The notes: generated from the letters alone by a model not told the origin. 64,000 nucleotides of DNA from Bacteriovoracaceae bacterium (GCA_947450475.1 CANFVK010000006.1:62001-126000); one strand, 5' to 3'. Shown: positions 48,823-57,776, counted from the first letter of the stretch. Made by a program: numbers and translations.

Positions 48823-49725
48823 CTAATTTGTGTGGTTTTCTTCAAATTTTATATTTTCTAGAGATGGTAATATGTCCATTATTTGATCTTCATTTTTTTT
48901 GATTTCAACAACTGCATTTAAAGTTGAAACACTGTCATTGATGGCTGCTTTTTTCTTAAATCTTTCTTTCAAGATTATTTCCTTAGCCAGGGCCAAGTAC
49001 GCTTCGCTTCCCTTAGACTCAATATCGTATAAAATTATTGGTTTTCCAAAACTTGGGCATTCAGCTAACTTTACATTTCTTGGAATTACAGTATTAAATA
49101 CCATTTCACCAAAATGAGTTTTTATCTCTTGCACAACTTGTTTGTGTAAACCTGAACGAGAGTCAAACATCGTAAGCAAGATTCCATCTAATTCTAAACT
49201 TGGATTTAGTGATGATTTAATCATCTTGACTGTATTTAAAAGTTGAGACAATCCTTCCATGGCTAAAAATTCTGTTTGCATGGGAACGATATAGGAGTGA
49301 GCTGCGTTGAGAGCATTAACTGTTAAAAGTCCCAACGATGGCGGACAGTCAATAATGATGTAGTCATATTGATTCGCGACAGACTGAAATGCAGTTTTTA
49401 ATTTTGACTCTCGAGCAAATAAACTGACCAATTCCAACTCAGCACCAACTAAGTTATTATCTGATGGGCACATATGAAAGTATGGCAACTCTGTTTCGTA
49501 AATTGCGTCTTTAATATCAATTTGGCCGATGAGTGCATGATATATGTTTTTTGAGCTAAATGTTTCTTTTGATAATCCAATGCTCAGACTTCCATTGCCC
49601 TGAGGGTCCAAGTCTATTAGTAGAGTCTTTTTCTCAGCTACTGCTAGACACGCTGCCAAATTTACTGAAGAGGTTGTTTTACCCACTCCGCCTTTCTGGT
49701 TCATCATTGCAATAATTTTAGCCAT
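48823..49725 (-). CDS. parA: chromosome partition ATPase ParA (Soj)
   Basis: This 300-residue ATPase has the deviant Walker A motif KGGVGKTTSSVN at the N-terminus, DLDPQGNGS, and IDCPPSLGLLT, all typical of ParA/Soj. It binds DNA nonspecifically and drives ParB movement. The C-terminal tail of about 40 residues is charged and poorly conserved. It precedes parB and lies about 50 bp after rsmG. Confidence 0.97.
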   Translation of the reverse strand: MAKIIAMMNQKGGVGKTTSSVNLAACLAVAEKKTLLIDLDPQGNGSLSIGLSKETFSSKNIYHALIGQIDIKDAIYETELPYFHMCPSDNNLVGAELELVSLFARESKLKTAFQSVANQYDYIIIDCPPSLGLLTVNALNAAHSYIVPMQTEFLAMEGLSQLLNTVKMIKSSLNPSLELDGILLTMFDSRSGLHKQVVQEIKTHFGEMVFNTVIPRNVKLAECPSFGKPIILYDIESKGSEAYLALAKEIILKERFKKKAAINDSVSTLNAVVEIKKNEDQIMDILPSLENIKFEENHTN

Positions 49726-49777
49726 TTAGAACACCTCTGTTTGTCGTTTTGCTGATTATTTATACCGTTTTATATAC

Positions 49778-50410
49778 TCAAAGTAACCCAGAAAATTTGA
49801 TATTTTTTTCAGTTTTTGTTCCACGTAGAACATTTTTATTTTTAAAACCTAAGAGTAAACGCCCATCAGTACCATCAATATCATAACCAACCTCTTCAAT
49901 TATTTCCCAACTATCTAATATTTCTTCAATATCTTCTAATTCATAAAAATTTGGTCCTTTGTAGAAAAAAACGAATAATTTATTATTGGTTTTAAATTTT
50001 GGCAGCAAGTCAGACACCTTCCCAACGGCTTTAAAGGTAACAACAACATCTCTATCAAAGATGACCTCTTCAAAGCGCTGGTGAAATAATTTAACATTTT
50101 GAAGTTCAAGCTTAGATGAAATTTGAGTGACAACCGAAGCTTTTTTAGATCGAGCGTCGAAGCCAATAAACTCTTTATCTTTATTGCTAAAAGCGAGTGG
50201 CAAAATTGGAAAACCACCGCCAAAGCCTATATCAACAACAAACTTCGTCTGCTCGATGCACTTTTTAAATACCGTACTCTTTTCTTGAGGTAGAACTGAA
50301 TCCATTATTTGTTTTTGGAAAAATTCTTCAAATTCATCAATTCTTGTTAAATTAATACCAGAGAAATCGTTAATTAAAAGATCATGATATTTTTTAGCAA
50401 AATCTCTCAT
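49778..50410 (-). CDS. rsmG: 16S rRNA m7G527 methyltransferase RsmG (GidB)
   Basis: This 210-residue SAM methyltransferase modifies G527 of 16S rRNA. The SAM motif VVDIGFGGGFPILPLAF is clear near residue 62. Sequence is divergent from E. coli beyond this, but position immediately after mnmG with touching ORFs is the classical order. The 3' end contains a parS-like site at 49817-49832, so its last codons are constrained by DNA function too. Confidence 0.92.
   Translation of the reverse strand: MRDFAKKYHDLLINDFSGINLTRIDEFEEFFQKQIMDSVLPQEKSTVFKKCIEQTKFVVDIGFGGGFPILPLAFSNKDKEFIGFDARSKKASVVTQISSKLELQNVKLFHQRFEEVIFDRDVVVTFKAVGKVSDLLPKFKTNNKLFVFFYKGPNFYELEDIEEILDSWEIIEEVGYDIDGTDGRLLLGFKNKNVLRGTKTEKNIKFSGLL
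49817..49832. other. parS-like site 1
   Basis: TGTTCCACGTAGAACA is almost a perfect palindrome and resembles the parS consensus TGTTNCACGTGAAACA. An identical 16-mer occurs at 52267. It lies in the 3' end of rsmG, upstream of parA. Confidence 0.75.
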
Positions 50411-52254
50411 TAAACGATATTCCCCGCAACATAAGCTAAAGTGGCAGGTCTTATACCTTCCATTCTTTGCAATTGGCCAAATGTTTCAGGCTTAATTGAC
50501 TTGATTCTCAATTTGCATTCAAAAGATATATTTTGTGAATCAACTAAACTCTGCCAATGAATAGCCTTTTTAGATAATTTTACCATTTTTGCTGTTTCAG
50601 CAGTTGCTCTATTTATATAACCTTCATATTTAGTTGCAATAGCAACCGTTCTGATACTGTCTGAGCTAAATAAGCAGCCATTAAGCAATGTTTCATTTGT
50701 TAAAACCACAACAGGATCTACTTCAGGTCTTTTGAGTAATTCTTTGAAGGAAATATTGTTTTCAAGTGGGCCGTATTTCATTTGCAAAAAATACTCTTTA
50801 TTATTTTCATTTGAATAAAACATAGTTTCATTAACAAGCTTTTCCAAGATGGCGACTTCAGCAATGAATGAATCTTGAAATTGATCTATTTGAGAAAACA
50901 GACCCAATTGTTTTCGATATTGATTCATTCTAAGAATTGTATTGTCCTCGCGAACATATAGCCTATTTTCTGATCGTGCCGTGAAAAGCCTATAAGGCTC
51001 ATCTCTTTTATTTGAAACAAGATCCTCAATCATAACTCCAATATAAGAATCATTTCGATCCAAAATTAGCGACGGTTTACCCAAAAGTTCCAATGAAGCA
51101 TTTATACCTGCAATTATACCTTGGCCTGCGGCTTCCTCGTAACCAGAAGTACCACAAACTTGGCCCGCGAAATATAATCCCACACAGCTCTTGTATTCCA
51201 TGGTCCTAGAAAGTTCGGTAGTGTCAACAACATCATACTCAACAGCATATCCATGCACGAGAATTTCAGCTTTTTCTAATCCATTAATAGTCCTAATAAA
51301 TTCCAACTGAACATCTTTTGGTAGTGAAGTAGAAATACCATTTGGATAAATCGTTGCCAAATTGAGGCCCTCAGGCTCTATAAAGACGTGGTGAATATCT
51401 TTATCAAGATAACGAAAAGCTTTATCCTCTATACTCGGGCAATAGCGAGGCCCAATGCCCTTTATCTGTCCGTTGAAAATTGGAGATCTTTCTTTATTCT
51501 TTCTAATGATAGACAAGGTATTTGAATTCGTCTTAGTGAGATAACAACTTACCTGTGTAACAGATCGATCATATTTATGATTATTATAGTGAAAATTACG
51601 TGTACCAATGTCGCTTTCTTGAGGTTCGAGTACTGTATAGTTTATTGTATTTTTATCAAGCCTTGGCGGTGTTCCTGTTTTAAATCTTGCAGGGGTTGTT
51701 TTGATAAGCTTAAAGAGATCGTTGAGCCCGATCGATTTTTCACAGTTTATTCTGCCACCATCTGATTGGATTTCCCCTGTGTGCAATTTACCATTCAAAA
51801 AAGTACCAGTCGTAACAATAATTTTTTTAGCACGATAGCTTTCGCCATCATTTGTTGATACTTCAAAATCTAATTGGTTTTTATGAATTGATCTTACCAT
51901 TTTATTAATGATGCTAAGATTTCCCAATTCACTTAAAAGCATTTCAGCATTTTTTGTATAAAGATCTTTGTCTACTTGAACTCGAGTCGACTGTACGGCA
52001 TAGCCTTTAGATTCATTCAGTGTACGATATTGAATTCCTGCTCGATCAGCAAGAATTCCCATTAAACCACCAAGTGCATCGATCTCACGCACAACTTGAC
52101 CTTTACCAACGCCGCCGATGGCCGGATTGCAAGGTGTAGAGGCAAGACCAGAATGAGGAGATGTAATGAGCGCAACTTTTAAATTAAACTGACAGGAAAT
52201 CCATGCCGCCTCACAGCCAGCATGTCCTCCACCAATAATAATTAAATCAAACAT
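50410..52254 (-). CDS. mnmG: tRNA uridine 5-carboxymethylaminomethyl modification enzyme MnmG (GidA)
   Basis: This 614-residue FAD enzyme works with MnmE to modify U34 of several tRNAs. The FAD loop IIIGGGHAGCEAAW is at the N-terminus, followed by PCNPAIGGVGKGQ (conserved Cys) and GTFLNGKLHTGE, YCPSIEDK and GTSGYEEAAGQGIIAGINA. Length is a little short of the usual 620-630. It lies between mnmE and rsmG with a parS-like site in the upstream gap. Confidence 0.97.
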   Translation of the reverse strand: MFDLIIIGGGHAGCEAAWISCQFNLKVALITSPHSGLASTPCNPAIGGVGKGQVVREIDALGGLMGILADRAGIQYRTLNESKGYAVQSTRVQVDKDLYTKNAEMLLSELGNLSIINKMVRSIHKNQLDFEVSTNDGESYRAKKIIVTTGTFLNGKLHTGEIQSDGGRINCEKSIGLNDLFKLIKTTPARFKTGTPPRLDKNTINYTVLEPQESDIGTRNFHYNNHKYDRSVTQVSCYLTKTNSNTLSIIRKNKERSPIFNGQIKGIGPRYCPSIEDKAFRYLDKDIHHVFIEPEGLNLATIYPNGISTSLPKDVQLEFIRTINGLEKAEILVHGYAVEYDVVDTTELSRTMEYKSCVGLYFAGQVCGTSGYEEAAGQGIIAGINASLELLGKPSLILDRNDSYIGVMIEDLVSNKRDEPYRLFTARSENRLYVREDNTILRMNQYRKQLGLFSQIDQFQDSFIAEVAILEKLVNETMFYSNENNKEYFLQMKYGPLENNISFKELLKRPEVDPVVVLTNETLLNGCLFSSDSIRTVAIATKYEGYINRATAETAKMVKLSKKAIHWQSLVDSQNISFECKLRIKSIKPETFGQLQRMEGIRPATLAYVAGNIV

Positions 52255-52266
52255 ATTAATTCCAGT

Positions 52267-52282
52267 TGTTCCACGTAGAACA
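52267..52282. other. parS-like site 2
   Basis: A second exact TGTTCCACGTAGAACA, in the same orientation, lies in the 65-bp mnmE-mnmG gap. Two identical copies 2.45 kb apart near the origin, beside parAB, support a ParB-binding role. Confidence 0.78.
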
Positions 52283-52319
52283 TTTCTAAATGACTTTTAA
52301 TACAAAAAGACAAAAAAGA

Positions 52320-53795
52320 CTATTTACCAATGCAAAAATTAGCGAAGATTGAATTTAATACATCGTCAGGCGACAGAACACCGATAAGATCACTCAAATA
52401 ATTTGAAAGGATATTTATTTCAGAAGAAAGAACTGCAACATCACCCAAGTTATTGTAATTATTATTAATCAGTAAAGAAAGTGAATATATTTTATTTATA
52501 CAAGAACGATGCCTTTCTAGTAAAATCGGACCTTTAGATATGGCTCGAGAATATTTCTCTGCCAAAAAAGTCTTTACAAGTGGTTCTATAGAACCACTAC
52601 TTGTTAATAAATCACTTGGTCCTATAGAACCATCCTGATGAGAAAATGATGGTCCCATAGGACCAAGTTTAAACCAAGAAGAATCAATTGGTCCTATAGA
52701 ACCAGAGACAAAGCTTGTAGAAAAGAGGAAATCGGCACTTAACATGCTTAAGTCAAGCACACTAAGCCTATTGTAAAAATCGGGCAAATCAGCATGAGAA
52801 AAAAGTATTAAATCAAAATGAATTTTAGAAAATTTTTTTAGATAAATGTCGGTGGTTTCAAAGGGATTAATAACAAGAATTTTTGAAAAACTGCGGGCTA
52901 AAATTTCCATGGAACGGTTAATGCCAATGGTTTCAATTTGATCAACCGAATCTCTAATTCCAGCTGTATCAACAAGATTGAAGTTAGTTCCATCAATAAA
53001 TAATGATTCAGAAATATAATCGCGCGTGGTACCAGGTATATTTGAAACAATTGAACGATTATGCTTAACCAAAAGATTAAACAAGCTGCTTTTACCGGCA
53101 TTGGTCTGTCCAACCAAAACTATTTCCGGCGAAAGCAAAGAGGAAAAATTACCCTGGGTACGAGAATGTAAAGTATCTATACGCTTAAAAAAATCATTAA
53201 ATTTTTCAAAAAACAATTTTTCAGAAATCTCATCACCTATATCATCAGAAAAATCAATCGATATCTCAATGGCAGCTTTGACTTGTAAAAAGGAATCTAA
53301 TAACTGGGTATATTGATTATGAAGTTCCCCCTGTAAAATATCTAACCCCTGACTTAACATTAAATTTGAATTTGCATTTAAAAGTAAATCAAGACCTTCA
53401 ACTTGAGAAAGTGTTAGTTTTTTATTTTTAAGCGCACGATAAGAAAATTCACCCGGATGAGCCAATCGAAAGTCAGCATGATTTATAAATAAATTTAAAA
53501 TATTTTGTATATTTAATTGGTTACCGTGTACCGATAATTCAAGAACATTTTCGCCAGTGAAACTTGCTTCTTTTGGGAAAAAAACCATTAGGATATTATC
53601 AAAAATTGTATCCTGAAATTGTAAATTTGTAAGATGCGAAAAACGAGGACGAACTAAAGTTAAATTAAATGAAAAAAAAGATTGAAGGATAAAGAGATCT
53701 GTAAAACCCGAAAGTCTAATCACAGCAATAGCAGTATTGGATTGAGAACCAGTACTGCATGCTATAATAGGACTTTCATCAATATAAAAATTCAT
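52320..53795 (-). CDS. mnmE: tRNA modification GTPase MnmE (TrmE), divergent, with extra palindrome-encoded segment
   Basis: This 491-residue protein keeps the N-terminal folate-like domain (FTGENVLELSVHGN), the G1 loop GQTNAGKSSLFN near residue 230, GTTRDYI and DTAGIRD, and the canonical C-terminal CIGK. It partners MnmG in U34 modification. Two oddities: G4, normally NKxD, reads SHAD near residue 333, and about 40 extra residues rich in GSIGP/GPMGP/GSIEP occur near 365-405. Those are encoded by four 16-bp palindromes. The gene is somewhat longer than usual (about 450-460). Function is likely but its GTP affinity is uncertain. Confidence 0.9.
   Translation of the reverse strand: MNFYIDESPIIACSTGSQSNTAIAVIRLSGFTDLFILQSFFSFNLTLVRPRFSHLTNLQFQDTIFDNILMVFFPKEASFTGENVLELSVHGNQLNIQNILNLFINHADFRLAHPGEFSYRALKNKKLTLSQVEGLDLLLNANSNLMLSQGLDILQGELHNQYTQLLDSFLQVKAAIEISIDFSDDIGDEISEKLFFEKFNDFFKRIDTLHSRTQGNFSSLLSPEIVLVGQTNAGKSSLFNLLVKHNRSIVSNIPGTTRDYISESLFIDGTNFNLVDTAGIRDSVDQIETIGINRSMEILARSFSKILVINPFETTDIYLKKFSKIHFDLILFSHADLPDFYNRLSVLDLSMLSADFLFSTSFVSGSIGPIDSSWFKLGPMGPSFSHQDGSIGPSDLLTSSGSIEPLVKTFLAEKYSRAISKGPILLERHRSCINKIYSLSLLINNNYNNLGDVAVLSSEINILSNYLSDLIGVLSPDDVLNSIFANFCIGK
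52579..52704. repeat. array of four 16-bp palindromes (TGGTYCYATAGRACCA) inside mnmE
   Basis: Copies at 52581-52596, 52617-52632, 52650-52665 and 52689-52704 are TGGTTCTATAGAACCA, TGGTCCTATAGAACCA, TGGTCCCATAGGACCA and TGGTCCTATAGAACCA. Start-to-start spacing is 36, 33 and 39 bp. The first extends to a perfect 20-bp palindrome. Intervening sequence is not repeated. A fifth copy is the parB terminator stem. Confidence 0.9.
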
Positions 53796-53806
53796 AACTT
53801 CAAATA

Positions 53807-55273
53807 TTAGTCTGCCATTTTATAAACAAGTGCTTGCTGAGCAATACCAACAACAGTTGAGACCAAAATATAAAGAACTAGGCCCGCTGGTAAACTTTTC
53901 ATAATAAAAGCAAAAATAAGTGGCATAAACATCATAATTTTTTGTTGAGTTGGATCAACGCTAGTTTGGGGAGTCAGTTTTTGTTGAGCTAACATTGAGA
54001 TACCCATCAAAATAGGAAGAACATAATATGGATCGTGAATACTTAAATCATGTATCCAGCCATAAAAAGGAGCATTGACAAGCTCTACCGCGCTATAAAG
54101 AACACGATAGATAGCAAAGAAAAATGGCATTTGAAGAAGTAAAGGTAAGCATCCACTCAATGGATTAGCTCCAGCCTTTTTAAAAAGATCCATCGTTTCT
54201 TTCTGCATCTTTTGTGGTTCGTCTTTATATTTCTCTTTTATCTTGTTGAGCTCAGGCTGAATCTGTTGCATTTTTTTCATACTCTTAAAAGATTTATACT
54301 GAAGTGGGAAAGTAATTAATCTAATGAGAATAGTTAATAGAATAATTGCAATTCCATAATTAGGTATAAATTTATGAATGAACTGCAAACCTCGCAAAAT
54401 TGGAACCGCGAGAACTGCAAAGAAACCAAAATCTACCGCTAAATGCAGATTGTCCCCTAGTCCTATCAAGGTATCATAATTTTTTTTGGTAAATACTAAA
54501 TCTCCGTTAAAAGATTTAATTGGGGTAACAAGTTCTACAATCAATTGACCTTGTTCGCTTGTTTTATATTTTGCAGCAGCTTTATCTTTGAAAACAAGAG
54601 CGAACATATGATAGTTAAATTCAGTTCCAAACCATTTTAAAATAGCATCTTCTTCTTTTTCCTTCGAAACCTCAATGTGTTTTACGTCTTTAGAATAGAG
54701 CAAGAACTGACGTACTTGGCCGTTATCTAGCTTCTTTGCTGAAGCTGAAAAAATAAAACGTAATTTATAAGCTTTGTCAGAATTAAGAGAAAAATTAACT
54801 TTACCATTCTCTAAAATGGTTGCCAAAAAATTTACCCCATAAATGTCATTTTTGCCTGAGAGTTTATTTGACCCAATCTTTTCCATTTGGAAGAAAAGAT
54901 CTGTTGGACCGTAATCAGTGATAACCTGTATTTTAAAAGGGGTAGCTGTATCAGTTAGAGAATTAAAATTAAAAACTGAGTTGGGATTTTTAAAATCAGT
55001 AACTGAAAGATCATTGTTTATAGAAAAATCATAATCTGCATTTTTAAGATTATAACTAATAACTGTATTGGGTATCACTACTGGGGTTTGCGGATTTATG
55101 GCCGAATTTACTTGAGTAGTAGAGAGAGCGGGAGAAGTTGTACCTTCAATTTTAGGCAAAACTTTTTCACCAACCGAAGATTGCTTTGGAGCAAAAAAAT
55201 ATTGCCAACCAAAAAGGACAATACCAGAAAGTAAAACAGCAATAAACGCACGCTTTTGATCTGAATTTAACAT
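53807..55273 (-). CDS. yidC: membrane protein insertase YidC
   Basis: This 488-residue inner-membrane insertase has an N-terminal TM (KRAFIAVLLSGIVLFGWQYFF), a large periplasmic beta domain to about residue 280, then the conserved insertase core with NYGIAIILLTILIRLITFPL, a cytoplasmic hairpin (KKMQQIQPELNKIKEKYKDEPQ cited partially) and GCLPLLLQMPFFFAIYRVL, carrying the conserved Arg. Slightly shorter than the E. coli protein. It follows yidD in the rpmH-rnpA-yidD-yidC-mnmE block. Confidence 0.97.
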   Translation of the reverse strand: MLNSDQKRAFIAVLLSGIVLFGWQYFFAPKQSSVGEKVLPKIEGTTSPALSTTQVNSAINPQTPVVIPNTVISYNLKNADYDFSINNDLSVTDFKNPNSVFNFNSLTDTATPFKIQVITDYGPTDLFFQMEKIGSNKLSGKNDIYGVNFLATILENGKVNFSLNSDKAYKLRFIFSASAKKLDNGQVRQFLLYSKDVKHIEVSKEKEEDAILKWFGTEFNYHMFALVFKDKAAAKYKTSEQGQLIVELVTPIKSFNGDLVFTKKNYDTLIGLGDNLHLAVDFGFFAVLAVPILRGLQFIHKFIPNYGIAIILLTILIRLITFPLQYKSFKSMKKMQQIQPELNKIKEKYKDEPQKMQKETMDLFKKAGANPLSGCLPLLLQMPFFFAIYRVLYSAVELVNAPFYGWIHDLSIHDPYYVLPILMGISMLAQQKLTPQTSVDPTQQKIMMFMPLIFAFIMKSLPAGLVLYILVSTVVGIAQQALVYKMAD

Positions 55274-55294
55274 GAGTAGAACTCCAAAAAAATA

Positions 55295-55510
55295 TTACTC
55301 CAATGGTACGGGATCATGCCCACCATCACAGAAAGGATGACATCTTATAATACGACGGAATGAATACCATAATGCTCGCTGAATGGGAAACCTAACAAGG
55401 CATTCTTTTGAATATTCTGAACAACTAGGATAAAAACGACATTTGGGTCCAAATAAAGGAGAAATAAAATATTGATAAAATTTTATTAGATAAATAAATA
55501 ACATTCTCAT
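55295..55510 (-). CDS. yidD: membrane protein insertion efficiency factor YidD
   Basis: This 71-residue peripheral membrane protein has the signature YQYFISPLFGPKCRFYPSCS and the later RIIRCHPFCDGGHDPVP, with four conserved cysteines. It aids YidC-dependent insertion. Its start overlaps the rnpA stop by 4 bp (ATGA), so translation is coupled. Confidence 0.95.
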   Translation of the reverse strand: MRMLFIYLIKFYQYFISPLFGPKCRFYPSCSEYSKECLVRFPIQRALWYSFRRIIRCHPFCDGGHDPVPLE

Positions 55511-55884
55511 GTTGAAGATCTTTGATTCTTTTCGAGAAATTGAAAAAATTCTAAGGTGTTTTTTATAAGTAATTGCTCTTTGTATTCTTGAGGTTCATTG
55601 GAAATGACCCGGCTCCAAGAGACTACAATTAAAATATCAAAACCTAAAAACTTAAAATCAGATAGACGAAATGTCTCACGCAAAAGACGTTTAAATCGAT
55701 TGCGAAAAGGAGCTTTGCCAATTTTTTTTGAAACGCTTAAACCTATTCGGGTTAAGTTGAATGGATTTTTCTTGTAATAAATAATAAAACTAGGCTTTTT
55801 GTATGAAAGCGAACCAACTTTTAAAGCAGAAAAATCACTGGCCGAAAGTAAGCGAAATTTTTTTTCAAACCGACTATCGGCCAT
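55507..55884 (-). CDS. rnpA: ribonuclease P protein component
   Basis: I chose ATG 55884; the track's TTG at 55890 is possible but only 6 bp earlier and has no better site. The protein (125 residues) helps RNase P RNA mature tRNA 5' ends. It shows LLSASDF, the signature RNRFKRLLRETFR near residue 60 and a conserved core. The start lies about 6 bp after the rpmH stop, so the two are coupled. The rnpB RNA is not in the window. Confidence 0.93.
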   Translation of the reverse strand: MADSRFEKKFRLLSASDFSALKVGSLSYKKPSFIIYYKKNPFNLTRIGLSVSKKIGKAPFRNRFKRLLRETFRLSDFKFLGFDILIVVSWSRVISNEPQEYKEQLLIKNTLEFFQFLEKNQRSST

Positions 55885-55890
55885 CGGCAA

Positions 55891-56043
55891 TTACTTAGTG
55901 CTTGAAGAAACTGTTAAACGAGCTCTACCTTTAGATCTACGAGCTTTTACAACATTTCTTCCGCCCGGACTTGCCATTCTTTTTAGAAATCCATGAACTT
56001 TAAGTCTTTTTAATTTTTTTGGTTGCCACGTTCTTTTGCTCAT
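55891..56043 (-). CDS. rpmH: 50S ribosomal protein L34 (missed by ORF track)
   Basis: This 50-residue ORF was too short for the track. It reads [20 protein letters not shown], then [20 protein letters not shown] and ends SSSTK. This matches L34: MKRTFQP...HGF..RM.T..GR.VL..RR.KGR..L. An AGAGGAT-type ribosome site lies upstream. It is the first gene of the block leading to parB and starts 192 bp from the divergent dnaA. Confidence 0.97.
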   Translation of the reverse strand: MSKRTWQPKKLKRLKVHGFLKRMASPGGRNVVKARRSKGRARLTVSSSTK

Positions 56044-56088
56044 TCAGCTATCCTCTTAAAACAACAATAAATAAAATGAAGAGATACG

Positions 56089-56115
56089 ATTATATTTTCT
56101 TTTTTGAAAGGTCAA
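56089..56115 (-). promoter_or_regulatory. probable promoter of rpmH-rnpA
   Basis: On the minus strand TTGACC and a perfect TATAAT are separated by 15 bp, slightly short of the ideal, about 45 bp before the rpmH ATG. Location in the divergent rpmH-dnaA gap fits. Assigned by eye. Confidence 0.55.
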
Positions 56116-56234
56116 TGATAAACTGGTGCGTCAATTGTAAGAAAATGTGAAATTCTGTTTTATTGCTATTAAGTTTTGGCCCTGCTAAATCTTTGACCTC
56201 ACAATTTACGGCACACTTTTGGGAGAATAAGTTA

Positions 56235-57776
56235 ATGGCTAATGATTTTCCATTTGATCATTTTTTAAAAATCGGAAATAAGTCAAATATAAGCACAGAC
56301 TTAGCTCCACTTACAAATCAATCCGCTCCTGGTAACGATATAATGAATTCTTCTTCATTCGAACAGGAAGAACTAAACAATATTAATAATGAAGTCTTAA
56401 CTCATTTAAAAGCGATACTTCCAGAAATAAAATTTAAAACTTATTTCGAACATAACTTAGAGCTTAAATCAATTGATGAAGGGAAAATAACATTTGAAGT
56501 CAAAACATCTTTTATAAAAAAATCAGTTGATCAATACAAAGACGAGATCTGTTTATCACTTAGAAATGTCTTGGGATCTGACTATGAAGTCGTTATTGAG
56601 AGCAAAGACCTAACAGGACCTGTAAATACTAAAAATCAAGCTCCTAAAAGCATAAACGAGATAAAGTTTACGCTTGACCTGACACCAACAAAAGAAGACC
56701 AAATAGCTAAAGTCCAATCACAATATATTGATCACATTGCACCCAATCAAACTGGAATTTCCATCGATCGACAAAAAACATTTGATAATTTTATCGTCGG
56801 TCCAAATAACAATATGGCCCAAGCCGTTTCAAAAGCGGTGGCAGAGACGCCAGGAAAAAATGGTAAATACCCATCCTTATACATTCATAGCAATTCAGGA
56901 TTAGGTAAAACCCACTTATTACATGCAGTTGCCAATGAAATATTTGAAAAACATCCAAGTTTAACTGTTTGCCTTACAACAGCTAGAGATTTTATGGACG
57001 AAATGATTTCGTTAATGAAAGTTAACAAAATCAATGAATTTGTAAAAAAATACACAGAAAAAATTGATGTACTCATGATTGATGATATTCATGAATTAAA
57101 GAACAAAGAAGGAACTCAGGATCAATTTTTTCACGTTTTTAATGAAATGTATCATAAAGGAAAACAATTAATTTTCACTTCAGATAAACGACCAAATGAA
57201 ATAACTGGAATACCAGAAAGAATTAAATCAAGATTTCAAGGTGGACTGGTTGTAGATATTCAAATCCCTGATCTTGAAACCAGAATAGCTATTTTAAGAA
57301 GAAAAATGGAAGACATAGATCTTTATGTAAATGAAGAAATACTAACGCTCATTGCTTCTAGAATTAAAACCAATATAAGAGAGTTAGAAGGTTCTCTCGT
57401 GCGTTTAAAAGCTGTATCAGAGCTAATGAATGTAGAAATTGAGATTAACCTAGTAAGAGAACAATTAAAATTAACAAACAGTGAGCCTGAAAAAGAAATC
57501 ACCATAGAGTTAATCACAAAAGCAGCAGCTCAGTATTACCGTATACCAGTACCAGATTTAAAATCTAAAGGAAGAAGCCAGGATATAACCAAAGCCCGCC
57601 ACGTGGCCATGTATCTTTGCCGCAAAATCGCTAATGCAAAATTGCAAGATATTGCAGATTATTTTGGAGGAAGAGATCACACCTCCGTCATGCATGCAGT
57701 TGATGCCATTTCTACAAAAGTTAAAAACGATTCTCAATTATCACTTGATATAAATACCATTGAATCAAATCTCTAA
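56235..57776 (+). CDS. dnaA: chromosomal replication initiator DnaA
   Basis: Start set at ATG 56235, with GGGAG before it; the track adds 24 residues from an upstream TTG. The 513-residue initiator has an N-terminal DnaB-binding domain preceded by about 45 unusual residues, an AAA+ domain with HSNSGLGKTHLL near residue 220 and VLMIDDIHEL, and domain IV with the DNA-binding signature GGRDHTSVMHAV near residue 477. It lies next to oriC, which it should bind. The 191-bp gap upstream shows no DnaA box. Confidence 0.97.
   Translation: MANDFPFDHFLKIGNKSNISTDLAPLTNQSAPGNDIMNSSSFEQEELNNINNEVLTHLKAILPEIKFKTYFEHNLELKSIDEGKITFEVKTSFIKKSVDQYKDEICLSLRNVLGSDYEVVIESKDLTGPVNTKNQAPKSINEIKFTLDLTPTKEDQIAKVQSQYIDHIAPNQTGISIDRQKTFDNFIVGPNNNMAQAVSKAVAETPGKNGKYPSLYIHSNSGLGKTHLLHAVANEIFEKHPSLTVCLTTARDFMDEMISLMKVNKINEFVKKYTEKIDVLMIDDIHELKNKEGTQDQFFHVFNEMYHKGKQLIFTSDKRPNEITGIPERIKSRFQGGLVVDIQIPDLETRIAILRRKMEDIDLYVNEEILTLIASRIKTNIRELEGSLVRLKAVSELMNVEIEINLVREQLKLTNSEPEKEITIELITKAAAQYYRIPVPDLKSKGRSQDITKARHVAMYLCRKIANAKLQDIADYFGGRDHTSVMHAVDAISTKVKNDSQLSLDINTIESNL

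Noticed and set aside
52579-52704. Regular repeats could be read as a CRISPR array
   Set aside because: Repeats are only 16 bp, spacers about 17-23 bp, and the whole stretch is in-frame coding sequence of mnmE.
56044-56234. A second (bipartite) origin half upstream of dnaA
   Set aside because: No TTATNCACA-type box was found there; only divergent promoters seem present.
57599-57606. CCACGTGG in dnaA resembling a parS core
   Set aside because: Flanks do not extend the palindrome to TGTT/AACA, and it encodes conserved ARHVAM of DnaA domain IV.
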